From Zygaena filipendulae (Eukaryota > Arthropoda > Insecta > Lepidoptera > Zygaenidae), in assembly GCA_907165275.2 (NCBI GenBank), contig OU015664.1, positions 3,992,001 through 4,056,000 on the forward strand: a DNA stretch of 64,000 nucleotides, written 5' to 3'. The notes under the pieces were generated by a model. The model was not told the origin of the DNA, did not search any database, and saw nothing but the letters and a program-made list of their open reading frames with translations. Of this stretch, positions 1-13,066 are shown in pieces. Position 1 is the stretch's first letter. The number at the start of each line of letters is the position of its first letter. Made by a program: the position numbers and the translations under genes.

Positions 1-480
1 CTCGCTAAGCGGAATAATAATAACCGTTCACTATATATTACTAAGCTGACCCCCGCGGTTTCACCCGCGGTAATTTCGGATTTCCTGCGGGAATTCCGGG
101 ATAAAAAGTACCCTATGTCACTCAGGATCACTTTAGCTTCCTATCTATAATGAGTAGATCCATAGATAACAACCTCACAAACTGCGGAGTTCCCGCAGGA
201 ATTCCGGGATATAAAGTACCCTATGTCACTCAGGATCACTGTAGCTGTACGTACAAGTGAAAGAATTTTTAAAATAGGTTTAGTAGATCCAGAGATTATC
301 CCTACAACCTCACAAACTAACCATCTCCGAAGTTCCCGCGGGAATTCCGGGATAAAAAGTAGCTTATGTCACTCAGGATCACTGTAGCTTCCTATAAGTG
401 AAAGAATTTTTAAAATCGGTTCAGTAGATCCAGAGATCACCCCCTATAATCTTACAAACACACAAACTTTTGCTCTTTAT
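1..480 (-). repeat. Tandem units derived from a Helitron-like repeat
   Basis: A unit of about 144 bp is repeated. The segment reading GTTCCCGCGGGAATTCCGGG, then a stretch around TATGTCACTCAGGATCACT, occurs near 83, 188 and 332. The second and third copies also share the AAGTGAAAGAATTTTTAAAAT block and the AGTAGATCCAGAGAT block. The first copy is shorter, with about 40 bp missing. The left part (AGCTGACCCCCGCGGTTTCACCCGCGG) is the CTAG-end segment of the Helitron-like family found throughout the window, read on the minus strand. No coding potential. Confidence 0.75.
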
Positions 481-656
481 ATTATTATAGATAGATAAAA
501 CAATTCCTCCGTCGCGTCTGTATGTCTGTTCGCAATAAACTCAAAAACCAATAAATTGATTTTCATGCGGTTTTCACTAATACATAGTAATTAATGAGGA
601 AAGTTAAGGTATTACTTGTCAAGGTTTTGTGTAAATTGGCTGAAACTTGAAATCCT

Positions 657-945
657 TACTATTATAAATGCGAACGTGAGTTTGTTTGTTTGTTATGCTT
701 TCACGCTTTAACGGCTGAACCTATCACCACGAAATTCTGCATTTGACAGGGGTACAGAGAAGGTCAGAGGGTACTTTTTATCTTGGAATTCCCGTGGGAT
801 CTCTGAAATTGCCGCGGGTGAAACGGCATTAAACTTTGCATAATACACATTGTCAGGGGGACAGAAAAAGATATAGTGTACTTTTATCTATGACGGAGTT
901 TCCGCGGGATCTACGAAATTAACGCGAGTGAAACCGCGTAATATA
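657..945 (+). mobile_element. Helitron-like non-autonomous element, 3' truncated
   Basis: Begins CTTACTATTATAAATGCGAA and runs through the diagnostic segments of the family: 'TTTGTTTGTTTGTTATGCTTTCACG', the 'ACTTTTTATCTTGGAATTCCCG' block, and a CCGCGGGTGAAAC terminal stem. The expected CTAG terminus is lost. The block around 830-940 is an internal partial repeat of the same end. Family assignment rests on other copies in the window that start TC and end CTAG next to T. Confidence 0.6.
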
Positions 946-985
946 ACAATAATAGTTATTTGAAGTAGGTACTCATTCGATCAAG

Positions 986-1379
986 AATAGTACATTGTTA
1001 TCCTAGGGGTGAAAGTAACTTATTTAGTCCCGAGACGGGGTTTGGCGCCCGAGCGTATCGAGGGCGCCAATAGATCGAGGGACTAAATAAGTCTTTCTCT
1101 CGAGGATAACACTGTGCTTTTCATTACGAATGCAAGGAAAGTCAAAATAAAAATAGGAATTAGCTAAAGAAAAAAATGAGTGAATTTTATTTTACATAAC
1201 TCAACCATTAGGTGTGCTACTGGCCAGTAAGTAAAAAAAAAAATGACATAAAAAAAAACTTGAGTTTCTGCAGTATCCAGCTGTCAGTTGAAAGGATTCT
1301 CCCTAGGGCTGAAAAGTGTTACTTTCAACCCGCTTCTCAGGCAACTTCAGACCTACTTTCCGAGTATGAGTAATGAAAA
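986..1379 (+). repeat. Dispersed repeat family A, short copy
   Basis: Starts AATAGTACATTGTTATCC and ends CCGAGTATGAGTAATGAAAA, the same ends as the copies at 40913-41524 and 42997-43609. It carries the family's palindrome around GGCGCCCGAGCG...GGGCGCC. About 215 bp of the interior present in the other copies is missing here. No flanking duplication is obvious. Class unknown; probably a non-autonomous DNA element. Confidence 0.75.
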
Positions 1380-1862
1380 TGCATTTACATTATCAAGGGT
1401 TCAGGACAGGACATTTTCATACGAGAATTCCCTCGACAACTCCGAAATTAACCGCGGGGGATAGCTAGTAAATAATAGTAAATTCGACATTATCACTCAG
1501 CAAAAGAGAAGCCAATATAGAAATATGCATATCGTGCCTTGCACTATCCAAAGAGTTATGCTACACACGGTGATAAGTGACACTATTGAAGGATGGTATT
1601 CGGTTTAACGATTCTCGTACAAAACATTGAAAAATCATTTTTTATTTAGTTATATAAAAAATACATTATTTAGGGAGCAATGACCATACCTTCCGAAACT
1701 TTACCGGTGATTCTATCAGTGTTTTTTTAAGTATTATAAATTTTTACCAGTAAAATATAGGTAGGTAGGTAGGTAAAATAGGTATCATGGATTATCGTAG
1801 ACTGGAATAAGTCTACCTATTATTTATAAGTCAAGAATTAAAAACAGTTCAGAAAAATATAC
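1380..1862. other. Intronic or flanking DNA without recognised features
   Basis: AT-rich sequence downstream (on the minus strand) of the last visible exon of the chromatin gene. The only structure noticed is a short GTAG microsatellite near 1762-1780. No further exon of the chromatin gene was found here, so its next exon is assumed to lie left of the window. Confidence 0.5.
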
Positions 1863-4800
1863 CTGATGATCGACATCTGGTTTCTCGGGCGGAGGCCACA
1901 TGTATTCTTTGACGTCTGCTGCCGTCCACACCTTGTTGCTGTAAACAAAATACATGGTTAAATAATAACAATATTGCCTTTATCTCTAAAAACCCATAGA
2001 CCCATTATTTAAATATATTAACTCCGTTATACTTATAACGTTATACTTTCACCGCCACCCCCGTAATATCACGATCAACGGAAGCCGTGCTCCTGGCGCC
2101 AGACACGTAATAGTCCGTAACGAACAAACCACTAAACTTTTATTTATTTATTAAAGTACACAACTCAGATTATGTTATACACAATCATATTTTAACATTT
2201 ATAACACACATTCATTTTAGTTTTATATTTTTTAATGAAAACATGCCTAAAACGTGTGGCGCTGGAGGTAAGTTGGCAACCAAAACATGGCGGTGAAAGG
2301 GTTAACATATTATATAGTACGGGAGATACTGATGCTTAATGGGGATTCACTCGAGCGCCGTTGGGACCTATTTGGTTTTGAAGATTAGGAGGTAGAAACT
2401 TTGAAGATTAGGAGGTAGAAACAAAATAAAGTTATAAATGATGTTTTTTCATTCACTGGTGGGTTTAGCTTCTACAGACTTTCAAATATGTAAAAAAAAA
2501 CAGACACATGGAAATAATCGAGCGCGTCAGATATTGTAGTGTATATGCTCCACGAGCCTCTGATAATGGAGGTTAATCTGCCGGTTTACATAGTGGGGGT
2601 CACCGTACGGAAGGGTCAAAAATTAAGAAGAAAAAAATTACTCGAGCGCGTCAGATTTTCAGAGGGGATGTTAATTGAACCCAAAAGAAGCTTCCATTCA
2701 AATATCTGATGATTCAGACTTAATGCAAGCTCATGGCGGCGTTCTGCAAATGCAAAAAAATCGCTATTGCGATACACTCGATGACCTAGTCGTCTTGACA
2801 AGGACAGATCTAATCTGACGATTATTTGGAGGAAGTCTTAATCTGATGGTTGTTAAAAAAAATGATTTTTTTTTTAGATTACTAAAGTTGATAAATACAT
2901 AAATACACGGAAAATAGCATGAAAATAAAAAATAATTTTTTTCTTTTAAATAATACATTCAGAAAAAATAGTTAAACAATCACTAAATATTATGTAAAAA
3001 AAGCAAATGAACTACGTGTAACTGAGATTCACAGTTCCATACAAATTTTCTTACAAAAAAAAACATCATCCGGCATCAAAAATAAAGCTAGCGATATAAT
3101 CCAAAACAAACCAAACGGTGGGATTGGCATCCACTTTGAACTGATCAGTTTCAGTGAGTTGGTTCAATACGGACTTCTATAGAAAAAAAATTACCTAACT
3201 ACCTACCTACAACTTTCGTTTAAAAATTACATTCAAATGCAATACCTGCCTGGTACTTATTTTAATATTCATTTTTACTGACTTAAATAATCAATATCAA
3301 TTTGACACGTTTAGTGCCGTGAATCGTGATATGCTGTGATGACGACGCGACGTTATGGCGACGGAAAGTAGTGTAGGGACGGTGCGAGAAAGTGAAAGAT
3401 AAGAGAAAAAATGAAAGAGAAGGAAAGGCAGAGTGAGGATTACATGTTTCACTGCAGCTGCTCGTTCTAAACTTTATAGACGGTTTTTATTTCTTCGGCT
3501 AGTGGACATCGGCATTTTATACTTTTCCTGCTATCTTTGAGTTATTTACTTCAGAAAAAAAAAATCAACCCCGCTCAAAAAGGTCGAAGTGACGGTTTTT
3601 TTTGCAAGTTTGTCATCCTCTAACTCCCTTACATCACGTTCAAATCGTCAGATTATTCATGTACACACTTTCAAGCATGTAATTAACCCACCATATCTTA
3701 ATCTGACGCGCTGGAGTATATCCAGGTATCGATTTTTTTTACTAATCTGATCGGTTATCCTAGATGCACCCCTCTGTGTAGAGGGCCTATATTTGGTGGA
3801 GGTATTCAACATGGTGCAAGGTACCCCCCTTATGTTCATCTGATGCGCTTTAGTAAATCCACAAATCCCCTCTTGGGCTCCCGTACTATAAGTAAATGCA
3901 ATATTTCAATCACCGAATATATTTTTATTAATTATACCAATGATTTATTACATAGAATGTCTTTTAATTTCACTGCATGTGTAAAAATACTAATACTAAT
4001 AAAATTATTTACCTGTCAAATAAATCCGCGAATTTCGACTTTTTCATTTTACTACTTCCATTGGTTGAGCTTTTCACGGAGCTCTGTGAATCTTCGTCGA
4101 ATACATTTGATGGACTGAAATTAAACAAAAGGATATAAAATGTGAATGAAATTTTGGCGTTTCTCTTTTAAATTTTTTTTTTTTACATTGATTAAATATT
4201 AAGTGCTAGATGTCCCTTGTGTCAATTTCGGCATTTCCTCGAGAACTTCTACTCAACACTTAACCTTCCGTAACAAATTATAGTGAAACCCCATCAAAAT
4301 CCTTGCATAGTTTAGTTTTTTAAGAACAAAGCGGACAATCAGACGCGGATATTATTAATTATTTTATATAATAAATTTTACTTACTTGGCGGGAGTGGCG
4401 TTGTCGTCCATCATACACGTCTCCTCCTCGAACAACTGCACACTAGTGGTTGCTGGTCCGCACACACGGCCGTATATACCCATAGTTTCCTAAAACGTCA
4501 GTTAAATTAGTTATTGAACTAAACAACATGAAGGTATGTGGTAATTTGTTGCGAGTCAAGAATAAAATAGTGCGCATGCCTTCATATAAACAGCTCCCCT
4601 CCCGCCGCCCCTGCCCCGACCCCTGCCCCGCGGACTCCTGCCGGCCGCACGCCCGCGCCCCCCGCGGCTGCCACGCCCCCCTCTGCTGCCCCGTCCACTG
4701 GTCGGCGTCTCAGGCGACTTCATGAACGAATCCTCTACCTTAGGAAGCGTTTTTTCTAGTACCACCTTTATCTCTTGCGTGTCATTGAACATACTCATAT

Positions 4801-7800
4801 CCGTGGCGGACGAGTTTCGTCTTCTGCTAGACAGCGGTGTGGACAGTGTCGTCGGCATTTTGTCCAGTGCCTCTGTCATTCTCGGCAGCTTTATCCTGGA
4901 GCTAGTGGGATCGATCTCGTCGATGGGTCTCTCTTCTTTGATGAAAACCTTGTTAGCGGTCTCAACCAACGGCTCTTGCTCCTGGGGCGAAGTGGCGATT
5001 GAACGTTTCGCACCCCGCCCTCGCCCTCTTCCTCTAGGTTTGACGAGGATTGCTGGCCGATCCCTGAAAAATGAAAAATTATAAGTGGTCCATTTTATTT
5101 CTCATAAACTTACTTTAGTATGTATACTTATGAGACCACTTACCTCGACAACCGAAGAGATCTTTGAGGTCGCTCCTCTAAGGCAGGCACTGGTAGTACA
5201 ACAGTCTTCGGACCCTCGGTTACAGGTAGTTTCCGTGGTCTTCCACGTTTTTTTGGCTGCGGCGTCATCTCCACAGGCTTAGGAATGTCCACATTTTCAT
5301 GTTTAGTGTCTATGACAGACTTTGAGCTATCTACTTCTAATGGATCTTGAGAAATCTCATCAGCGACTATATTAAAATCGCGCGATGCTGTGTTTTCATT
5401 GATAATCATTTCCTGTACTTGAGGATGAGAGTTCTCGATTGGTATGGTTTCCACTACGTCAGAACTAACAGTCGAACTGTATTCTAACTCGGGTGTCGAG
5501 GGTTCATTCAGATTGGATTTATTTTTATCATTCAAAGCAATAGTATCTATTTGCTTTGCTTGTAAATTGGATAAAATATTATGTAATTTGGAATTGCCAT
5601 TTTTTGAACAATTTTCATTATTCAATATTGAATGATTTATATTAGGAGAGAGGAGAGTAGTGTTCTGAACTTTTATGACAGGTGTAATTGTCAGAGCTTT
5701 GTTAGATAGTAGCTGTCCAAGTTTTAATCTTTTTGATTCTAGAGGCGAAAGTTCAGACTCTTTACTATTAGTAGGGCTTGTCATTGTATTGCCTTTTTTT
5801 CCAGGACTCTTTCTAATCACAGGAGTCTTTTCAGAGTCCTGAACGATCCTCGAACTCCTTAATCTTTTTCCAACAAATAAATTAGGAATATCTGTATCTA
5901 GTTTTCTTTTACTATTTGAAATACTCTTTTTATTAGATACTTGTTTATCACTGATTATTTCTTGGGAATTCTGCAAAGGCGAACTTGTTCCTCTACCATC
6001 ATCAGTTATAATTTTAGAAGACGGACCATGCTCAGTCTTATTTATTTTTAGTATTATACGCGGAGAATCCTGTCCAGAACTTGTACTTATTGGTTTTTCA
6101 GATATATGAATCTCCAATGGTTTTATTACAGTTTCATTTTGTGCATCTATTTTGTCATCGATTAAACTCTTATCACTCCTTGTTTCGACTTCCATTACGA
6201 CATGATCTTTCAATGTTTCATGATTGAGGTCACTTTTACAATTAATGACTTCCTTGGAAATTTTTGACTTAGTAACACAGAGAGTAGGTGATAACAATTT
6301 TAGTTCATCATCCTTTTTTGCTTCTAAAAGTCTTTTTAGTAAAATACAATTCTGAATGGAAGGTCTTGCATCGTTTGGTATAGATATTGGAATGTCGACC
6401 ATTTCTAGATTACATTTTGCAATTGGATTTACTTTTTTTGTCTCATCTTCATGCAATATATTATCTGCTTTATTTAATGTTTCTGTCATTAGAGGATTTG
6501 ATTTTAATTTCTGTGATGATGCACTTTGTGTTAACTTTATTGATATAATTTCACTTGATATACTTTCTTTTTTATCTAAGGAACTCTCACTTTGCTTCTC
6601 AGGTAAATTTAAGTCATGGTCAACATTAATTTCAGTTGTTATAGAGTTTCCTTTCATTTTAAAACTGTCTTCATCGCTATGTGTGCTATCTGTAACTGTC
6701 TTTACATTAAAAGATCCTTTGCAATTTGTAATTAAAATGTTTTTTGTAGCTTCTTCTATAGATTTTTCTTCAGAGTCACAGCAAGGCAAAGGTTTTATAT
6801 TGAGTTTTGAAACTATAGGTATAGAGATATTATCATCATTATCAATGTTGTTGATTTTTTTATCAGTGTTACTTTCACCCCCCACTGTTTCAACAACTGG
6901 TTTTTTATTCATTTTCACCACCAATGAAGGATTTTTAAACGGTACATCTTTGTCATCTTGTTTAATCTCTTCTTCAGTTTTAACTACAGGTTTTATATTT
7001 ATTCTAGTAACCTCTGGTATATCAGAAAATTTAACATCAACCAGACTGATAGTTTTTTTAGGGGATAACTGCTTCTCATTTTCATCTGGTTTAACTAAGG
7101 GTTTGATATTCAGTTTAGTGACAACAGGAACTTTGTCTTCTTCAGAAGTATGTGGCTCTGGAGAATCTTTAGCTTCAGAGGGTTTTAAAATAGGCTTAAT
7201 ATTTATCTTGGTAACAACAGGTATGTTTTCAGCATTGTCGTCACTTGAATTTCCAGTTTCAGGAGTCTCACTGTCTGGATCTTGTAATGAAATATCTGGT
7301 GGGTTAACAATTGGTTTAATGTTAAGTTTTGTGACTACTGGCACAGCAGATTCATCGACGAAATTATTACGCTGATGGCATTCTTTTTGTTCTGAAGGAC
7401 TTTTTAATGGCTTTATATTCAGTTTAATAACTTTGGGTATTTCTTCTATACTATCAATTTCATTTTCTTTAGGTTTTACTATTGGTTTAATGTGAAGTTT
7501 TGATACTACAGGAACATTATCTTCATCGAAATTGGTTTCATCATGTTCTACAGGTTTTAACACAGGTTTAATATTTAATTTTGACACTACAGGCATTTGT
7601 TCTGAACTAACAGATAATACTGTAGGTTTCCTTGAATTCTTACTTGGTACTGCACCATCTGTCTTTGTGATAGGTTTAATAGTTATTTTAGGGACATGTT
7701 GAGTGTCACTCAGATCTAATGTTAAATCTTTGTTTAGACTTTCTGGAGGTTTTAATGGTTTAATCGTCAATTTTGGACTTAATGGCTGATTTTCAGGTTT

Positions 7801-10800
7801 TAAGACATTTTTTATTTTTATTTTAGGGATTTTATCTGAATGGCTCTCTTCGGGTTGACCAACAATTAATTTTAATTTAGAAGCAGATAGATTTTCTTCA
7901 CCTTCACTATGCGGCCCTTTTACCGTTGACGTTTTCTCAGTGTAAAACTTACCTTCACTTTCTGTCCCAGGCTTGCCAAGTTTAATTGTAACTTTTGGGA
8001 CAACATCCAATGCTCCCGGATCAGATGTAGAGGCTTGATCTGACGCACTAGTAGTGTCATCATTTTCTGATGATTCTGATTCAGATATTTCACTACTGCT
8101 AGACTTTCGATGAACATCATTAATTTTTTCAGGTGGCTTAAGTATAGGTTTAATATTAAGTTTGGTCACGCACGGTATTTGCTCCTTATTTTCTACTAGA
8201 TAGTTTTCTTTTAATTCTTCTGTAAGTATGGAAGGGGGCTTTATATGTTTTATAGTCAATTTGGGAATAGGAGATTTTGCCTCTTCAACTTGTTTACTGT
8301 TTAACTTAATTGTCAGTTTAGGGACTTGTTTTGTTAAATCAGGGTCAATTTGGGCATCATCATCACGAACATGTTGAACAACCACATCATTTAGATTAGT
8401 TGTAGACTGAGATAAACTTAATTTTATGGGAGGTACTTTTTTCTCATCTATTTCAGCAATTTCTTGTGACGACTTTTCAAAACCAGGTTGAATTTGTTTA
8501 TTTTCATCAAAAGTCTTATTTCCTTCATTTAAATCAGCTGTTGAGGACATTGACAAGTTTGCTGAACTCAAATTTAACCTGATAGGAGGTACTTTCTTTC
8601 CATCCAGCTTGTCAGTTTCCCTTAATTTAATTTTTTCTGGTTGATTTTGTGTATTATCATCACTTTTGTTAATATCTTCATCTTTGTGAATGGAAGTCTG
8701 TGCCAAATTAGCTGAAATTAAATTCAATTTGATAGGAGGGACTTTCTTTTCATCTACATTTTCAGAATCCTGCAGAAGAGTTTCATCAGTACCAAGTTGA
8801 TTTTGTGAATTATCATCATTCAAATCACTTGAAGAGGATTGTTTTGAACTCAAATGGAGTTTTATAGGAGGTACTTTCTTTTCATCTACAATTTCAGCAT
8901 TCTGCAAAAGAGTATCAACACCAAGTTGGTTTTCTGTACTATCATTGGTGAAATCACTTGTAGAGGATTGTCTTAAATTCAAATTTAGCTTGATAGATGG
9001 TACTTTCTTTTCATCTGACTTGTCGATTTCTTTCAATTTTGGTGTCACATAGTCTGGATCCTTTAGAACACTCACTTCAGCTTTTTGTTGCTGAGACTCA
9101 CTGAGTAAGCTACTTATTGAAGATTGGGGCATGTTTGTGGCACTCAAACTTAGTTTGCTAGGGTCTACTTTATTTTTATCTTCTGTATCAGTATCATTGA
9201 AAGATAACGATTTAGCAGGTAAAATTGGACAATTTTTTTCAATATTCTCATATTTTGAAGAATTTTCATCTTCACACCTAGCACTACCAGGTTGATTTTG
9301 TACAATGTTGCCACTACTTACACTCTGATCTCCTTTTCGCTGATCCCCTTCATCATTTTCTTTTGTAATACTTGAAGTTGATTTACAATCCTTAGATTGC
9401 AAAATTTCTGGTGAGTAATTATCTGATGTTGACTGACAATGTTCAGAATTTAGGGTCACAGTTTGTTTGATTCTTGAAGCATCGTTACAACGTGTAGAAG
9501 ATAAGAAATTTTGTTTTTGTCTAATGAGTTTAATCTTTTTAGGGGGAGTCATTGAGGTTTCTGCTTTGCAGACATTAATTCCACTTAAATTTCTAACATG
9601 TTCCTTATTATTACCATGTACAGAGGGCAATGCATCCGATGAACTGGACACAAACTTCGTAACTGTTGCACTTTGTTCACTTAAACTTATTTGATTTTGC
9701 AAATCAACAGTAGAGGAGACAGTGGTGTCAGGCTTTCGATCTATTGGAGCTGGCCGTACCAGACGACGTCGTAGTGGTGAATATGTCCCAGTCTCTGCCA
9801 CTATAGATCTCCCCTCACTGACACTACTGTCACTTGATGTTGATTCTGCACATTCAATAGTCACTTTATCTTGATTGCCACAAGAAGTCACATACTTTAC
9901 TGTTCTTTCACTTATTTCAGGATTTTTATTACTTTCTGAAACACTTTGTATATTATCTACAACACTGGAAGGAATATAAGGGTTTTTACAGTCATTTGAT
10001 GTCTCAGCTTTTAAATTCAATGAAGTTTGTCTCAATGATTCTGTGTTTGAGCTTATAATTTTATCTACAACTTTAGGTTGCGAGTTTGGTATTAGGTCTA
10101 TAAACTCAGGAGTTGAGATTAGTTTTGATTTAGATGTTTTAACTACTAAACTTGGTTCTTGTACTGATTTGCCTTCAAATACATCATTGTTAGAACAGGC
10201 ACTTGCCTGTTCTAATGATTTACCTAGTAAACATGATGCTGGCATTAATGTTACTGGTTGCAAACTTAAATCCTGTTCTGATATTATGTTTGCTTGTAAG
10301 TCTACTGTGTGCTTAAAAATCTGTGCTTGTGAACTGTACTCTGGATTTAACATTTCTGCTTGTTTACTCGGCTCTGGATCTAAAATTTTCAATTCTAAAC
10401 TTGTCCCAAGCTCTGGTAATTCTGGCTTTAATGTTTGTTTGGGGTCTAATCTCTCTGCCTGTTCTAGGTCTAACATTTCGGTCTGTAATCTTTGTTCAGA
10501 TTCTAATGTTTCTACCTGTGCCAGGTCTAACGTTTCAGTCTGTAATCTTTGTTCAGATTCTAATATTTCTACCTGTTCAGAGTCTGTCTCTGTCTGCAAT
10601 CTTTGCTCAGAATACATTGTTTTTGTCTGTAAGCTTGGTTCAAGCTCTTCTATATTTACCTGTTCCCTCAGTACAGGCTCTGAAATGTCTACTTGGATAC
10701 TTGGCTCCAAAGTTTCTGCTAATATATTAAGCTCTTGTTTTGAATTTTCTTTTTGTGGAATCAACTCAAGTTCTGATATTTCTGCCTGTATACTTGGCTC

Positions 10801-11484
10801 AGTCTCTATTTCCGCTGGTATAGTTTGTATAGATGGTATCGGTTCAGATGTTTCAGCCTGTATACTAAGTGTAGAGTTTGATATTTTTACTTGTAATGCA
10901 TGTACTTCTGGTAATATTAGACTTCTTTCACAAATCGTTTCAAATGAACAATCCTGCACATTAGTAGATATAACTTCAGTTGACACTTCAGATGGCAATA
11001 AACACTCCACTTTTACATCATCCACTTTTACATCAGATGTGCTCACTTGTGATGTATTTTCACTTTTGGCACTTATGGTAAAGTTAGGCTGCACTTGGTG
11101 TGGATCAGATTCACATACAGATTGCTGTTCATCATTGGTACTTATACTAGTAATATTCGCAGAATCTTGACTATTGTCGATGACTATATGTGATTGTGGC
11201 AGTCTCTTGGGCGCCCCAGGGCCCTCGACGAGCTCGTCGATCATGTCCAAAATCGCATCGGTGCTGGTGTTGACGTCTTGCGTCGACGGCGACGAAACAC
11301 TGTCGCCGTCAAAGTTGTCTTCCGACATCGAAGGTGTTTTGCACAGCGTTCTAGTTTCAGATGTCTCTTGATGGAAACTAGTACTTGCGTCGACACCTTC
11401 CACTTTCCCGATGTCTTTTTCCCGCGCCGAAGCACGGCGGGAAGCGTTCGTCGCGGCGCCCGCATCGTCTTCGGAGCTCTCCAT
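1863..11484 (-). CDS. e(y)3: AT-hook chromatin protein, probable SAYP/e(y)3 (PHF10-like), N-terminal part
   Basis: Seen: five exons on the minus strand, 11484-5144, 5063-4592, 4489-4386, 4114-4013 and 1938-1863. They join in consistent phase to 2365 codons with no stop, and the gene continues off the left edge. The first exon alone encodes 2113 residues. Order: acidic Ser/Thr-rich N-terminus; Gln/Glu-rich repeats (about 205-370); six 'KKVPPIKLxL' repeats (about 825-1020); some fourteen 'VPVVTKLNIKPxxKP' repeats (about 1055-1560); an AT-hook KKRGRPRKLP near 2080; then Arg/Gly-rich AT-hook-like tracts in exon 2 and a conserved-looking 'KVWTAADVKEYMWPPPEK' in exon 5. Known: SAYP/PHF10 proteins join AT-hooks to a SAY domain and C-terminal PHD fingers in the PBAP remodeller. 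Inferred: the EYxWPP segment introduces the SAY region. The SAY core and PHD fingers are not in the window, so the name is moderate. The donor at 4591 (GTTTAT) is weak. Nuclear. Confidence 0.68.
1939..4012. repeat. Intron 4 of the chromatin gene, filled with repeats
   Basis: A 2-kb intron. The motif CGAGCGCGTCAGAT occurs at about 2518 and 2642. Inverted related copies (AATCTGACGCGCT and relatives) occur at about 2810, 3700 and 3840, so one or more inverted-repeat elements are likely, though boundaries could not be fixed. A 23-bp unit (TTTGAAGATTAGGAGGTAGAAAC) is doubled at 2375-2421. Short open frames here are antisense or chance. Confidence 0.5.
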
Positions 11485-12841
11485 TATCTACTATTTTGCA
11501 AAGCTGTCATATCTAAAATACGAAACGCTCACTTGGTGATATTTACGTTTAAAACGGGTAACCTGACGACTTGAGGGATTGACAGCCACAAGCACCATTC
11601 TAATTCACCATAACGTAACTAAAACTTGTTCACAGAGTCCGAAGAATGGTTAACATCCATACACATGTATTTCAATTTCATATTCACTAAGTTTACGACT
11701 CGTATGAAAAGGCGCTGGGTTTTGAGAACTATTCAACAGCGTAAACCGGCAAACAAAAAGCTTGTATACGCCATTTTTAAAACCAAAGACATGGCAGGCT
11801 GAACTGTATTGGCCTATAAAAAATATCCTCTATAGGATAGTTCGGCCATTGTCGTGTTGGTAAACTGCAACAAGAAGCCCATAGATTGCTCCACTTGAGC
11901 GCTTAGTTGTAAAAAGAGTGATAAATATATCTATTTTGATGTGTTAAAACGAGTCGACAGTATCATATCAACTCACTCCGCTACGCTGGCGCTTGTTTTT
12001 TTATATGGCAACGGACTACTAATAAATTAATAATAGCATGGGAGGTTAATAAATGTGAATTTTAGGAATTTTATAGGTTTAACGATGTTTCTTTAAGAAA
12101 AGTTTGGCCAAAAAATTAAAAACTTTGGCTCTAGATAAAAATGAACAAATTTTAAATTATATAAGTATTTTTTTTATTCTTTGATAGCAGACCTTTGCCT
12201 TTCAGCAAGATACATGAACATGTCGATATTTTTGATTCGATATATCGATACTTGCAGCAGGTATATAATTTTTGATCCAATACATCGATGTATGGATACA
12301 AAATATTTAAGATATTTTAATGAAAATACACCTGAACTGACTGTATGGAGTTAGCTTTCTTTAGCTTCCCCCTATTGGGTAAATTAACAAAAAAAATCTA
12401 CAAATCTTAATTTCGTAGACGCTTAATTTACATAGTAGGTAAGGTTAACTAAGGTTATAAATGGGTTATAACGAGTCTAACGACACGATACCTAGATTTC
12501 ATTATCTGTCTACGTAACGACACTATAACGATACCACTGAGCCACTGAGGGATCAATGCTTTTACTCGATTGGTCGTAAAATATCGATATTTACTAAGTA
12601 TCGATACCTACTAATATCAAATCGATCGATTTTTAAAAGTGAAATTTGGAATAATATATATTATAAAAACAATGGCATAGCGATTTTTTTCTTTTGGGTA
12701 TTGACAAACAAGCTTGTCAACTACACAATATTAGGAGGAAGATAATAACTGAAAAAAATCGACAAATATTCCCAATAAAGATAACCAAAAAATAAAAATT
12801 TATAGCGTTTTATGAGTTAAAATTTAATCTTAATACTGGTA
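11485..12841. other. 5' flank of the chromatin gene and intergenic DNA
   Basis: The chromatin gene's ATG is at 11484-11482 on the minus strand, with A at -3 and G at +4. The first 400 bp upstream are less AT-rich than what follows and presumably contain its promoter, but no TATA box or initiator could be picked out. From about 12000 the sequence is AT-rich with scattered TATCGATA-like words. No gene seen. Confidence 0.45.
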
Positions 12842-13066
12842 CTAGCTATCCCCCGCGATTTCATCCGCGGTAATTTCGGAGTTCCCGCGGGAATTCCGGG
12901 AAAAGTACTCTACGTCCTTCTTTGTACCCCTGAGTTCTGGAGTTCCCGCGGATTCTTTTAAGTTGGACCATATTATAAATGGTTGCAAAATTTTATCAAA
13001 ATCCGTTCAGTAGTTTCGGAGTCCATCGCGGACAAACAACGTAACACGTGATTTATATATATTAGA
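12842..13066 (-). mobile_element. Helitron-like element, first of an abutting pair
   Basis: On the minus strand it reads TCTAATATATATAAATCACG ... CGCGGGGGATAGCTAG. It starts with TC and ends with CTAG preceded by a GC-rich stem, as expected of Helitrons. A flanking T after CTAG fits insertion at AT. It belongs to the subfamily with the CACGTGTTACGTTGTTTGTC start that recurs at 13067-13295 and 38753-39030. Confidence 0.65.

Noticed and set aside
1..480. CRISPR-like evenly spaced repeats
   Set aside because: Repeats are 100 bp or more with homologous 'spacers', and the genome is clearly eukaryotic. They are Helitron-derived tandem units.
6356..7375. 339-codon open frame on the plus strand
   Set aside because: Antisense to the 2113-codon exon of the chromatin gene; composition mirrors its repeats. 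The opposite frame is the real one because it splices in phase to four more exons.
10189..10214. Palindrome TTAGAACAGG...CCTGTTCTAA as another micro-insertion
   Set aside because: No 8-bp flanking duplication, and it encodes in-frame residues of the chromatin protein.
10043..11170. 375-codon and overlapping plus-strand frames
   Set aside because: Antisense to the Gln/Glu-rich repeats of the same exon; low-complexity Ser/Cys/Leu composition typical of reverse-complement frames.
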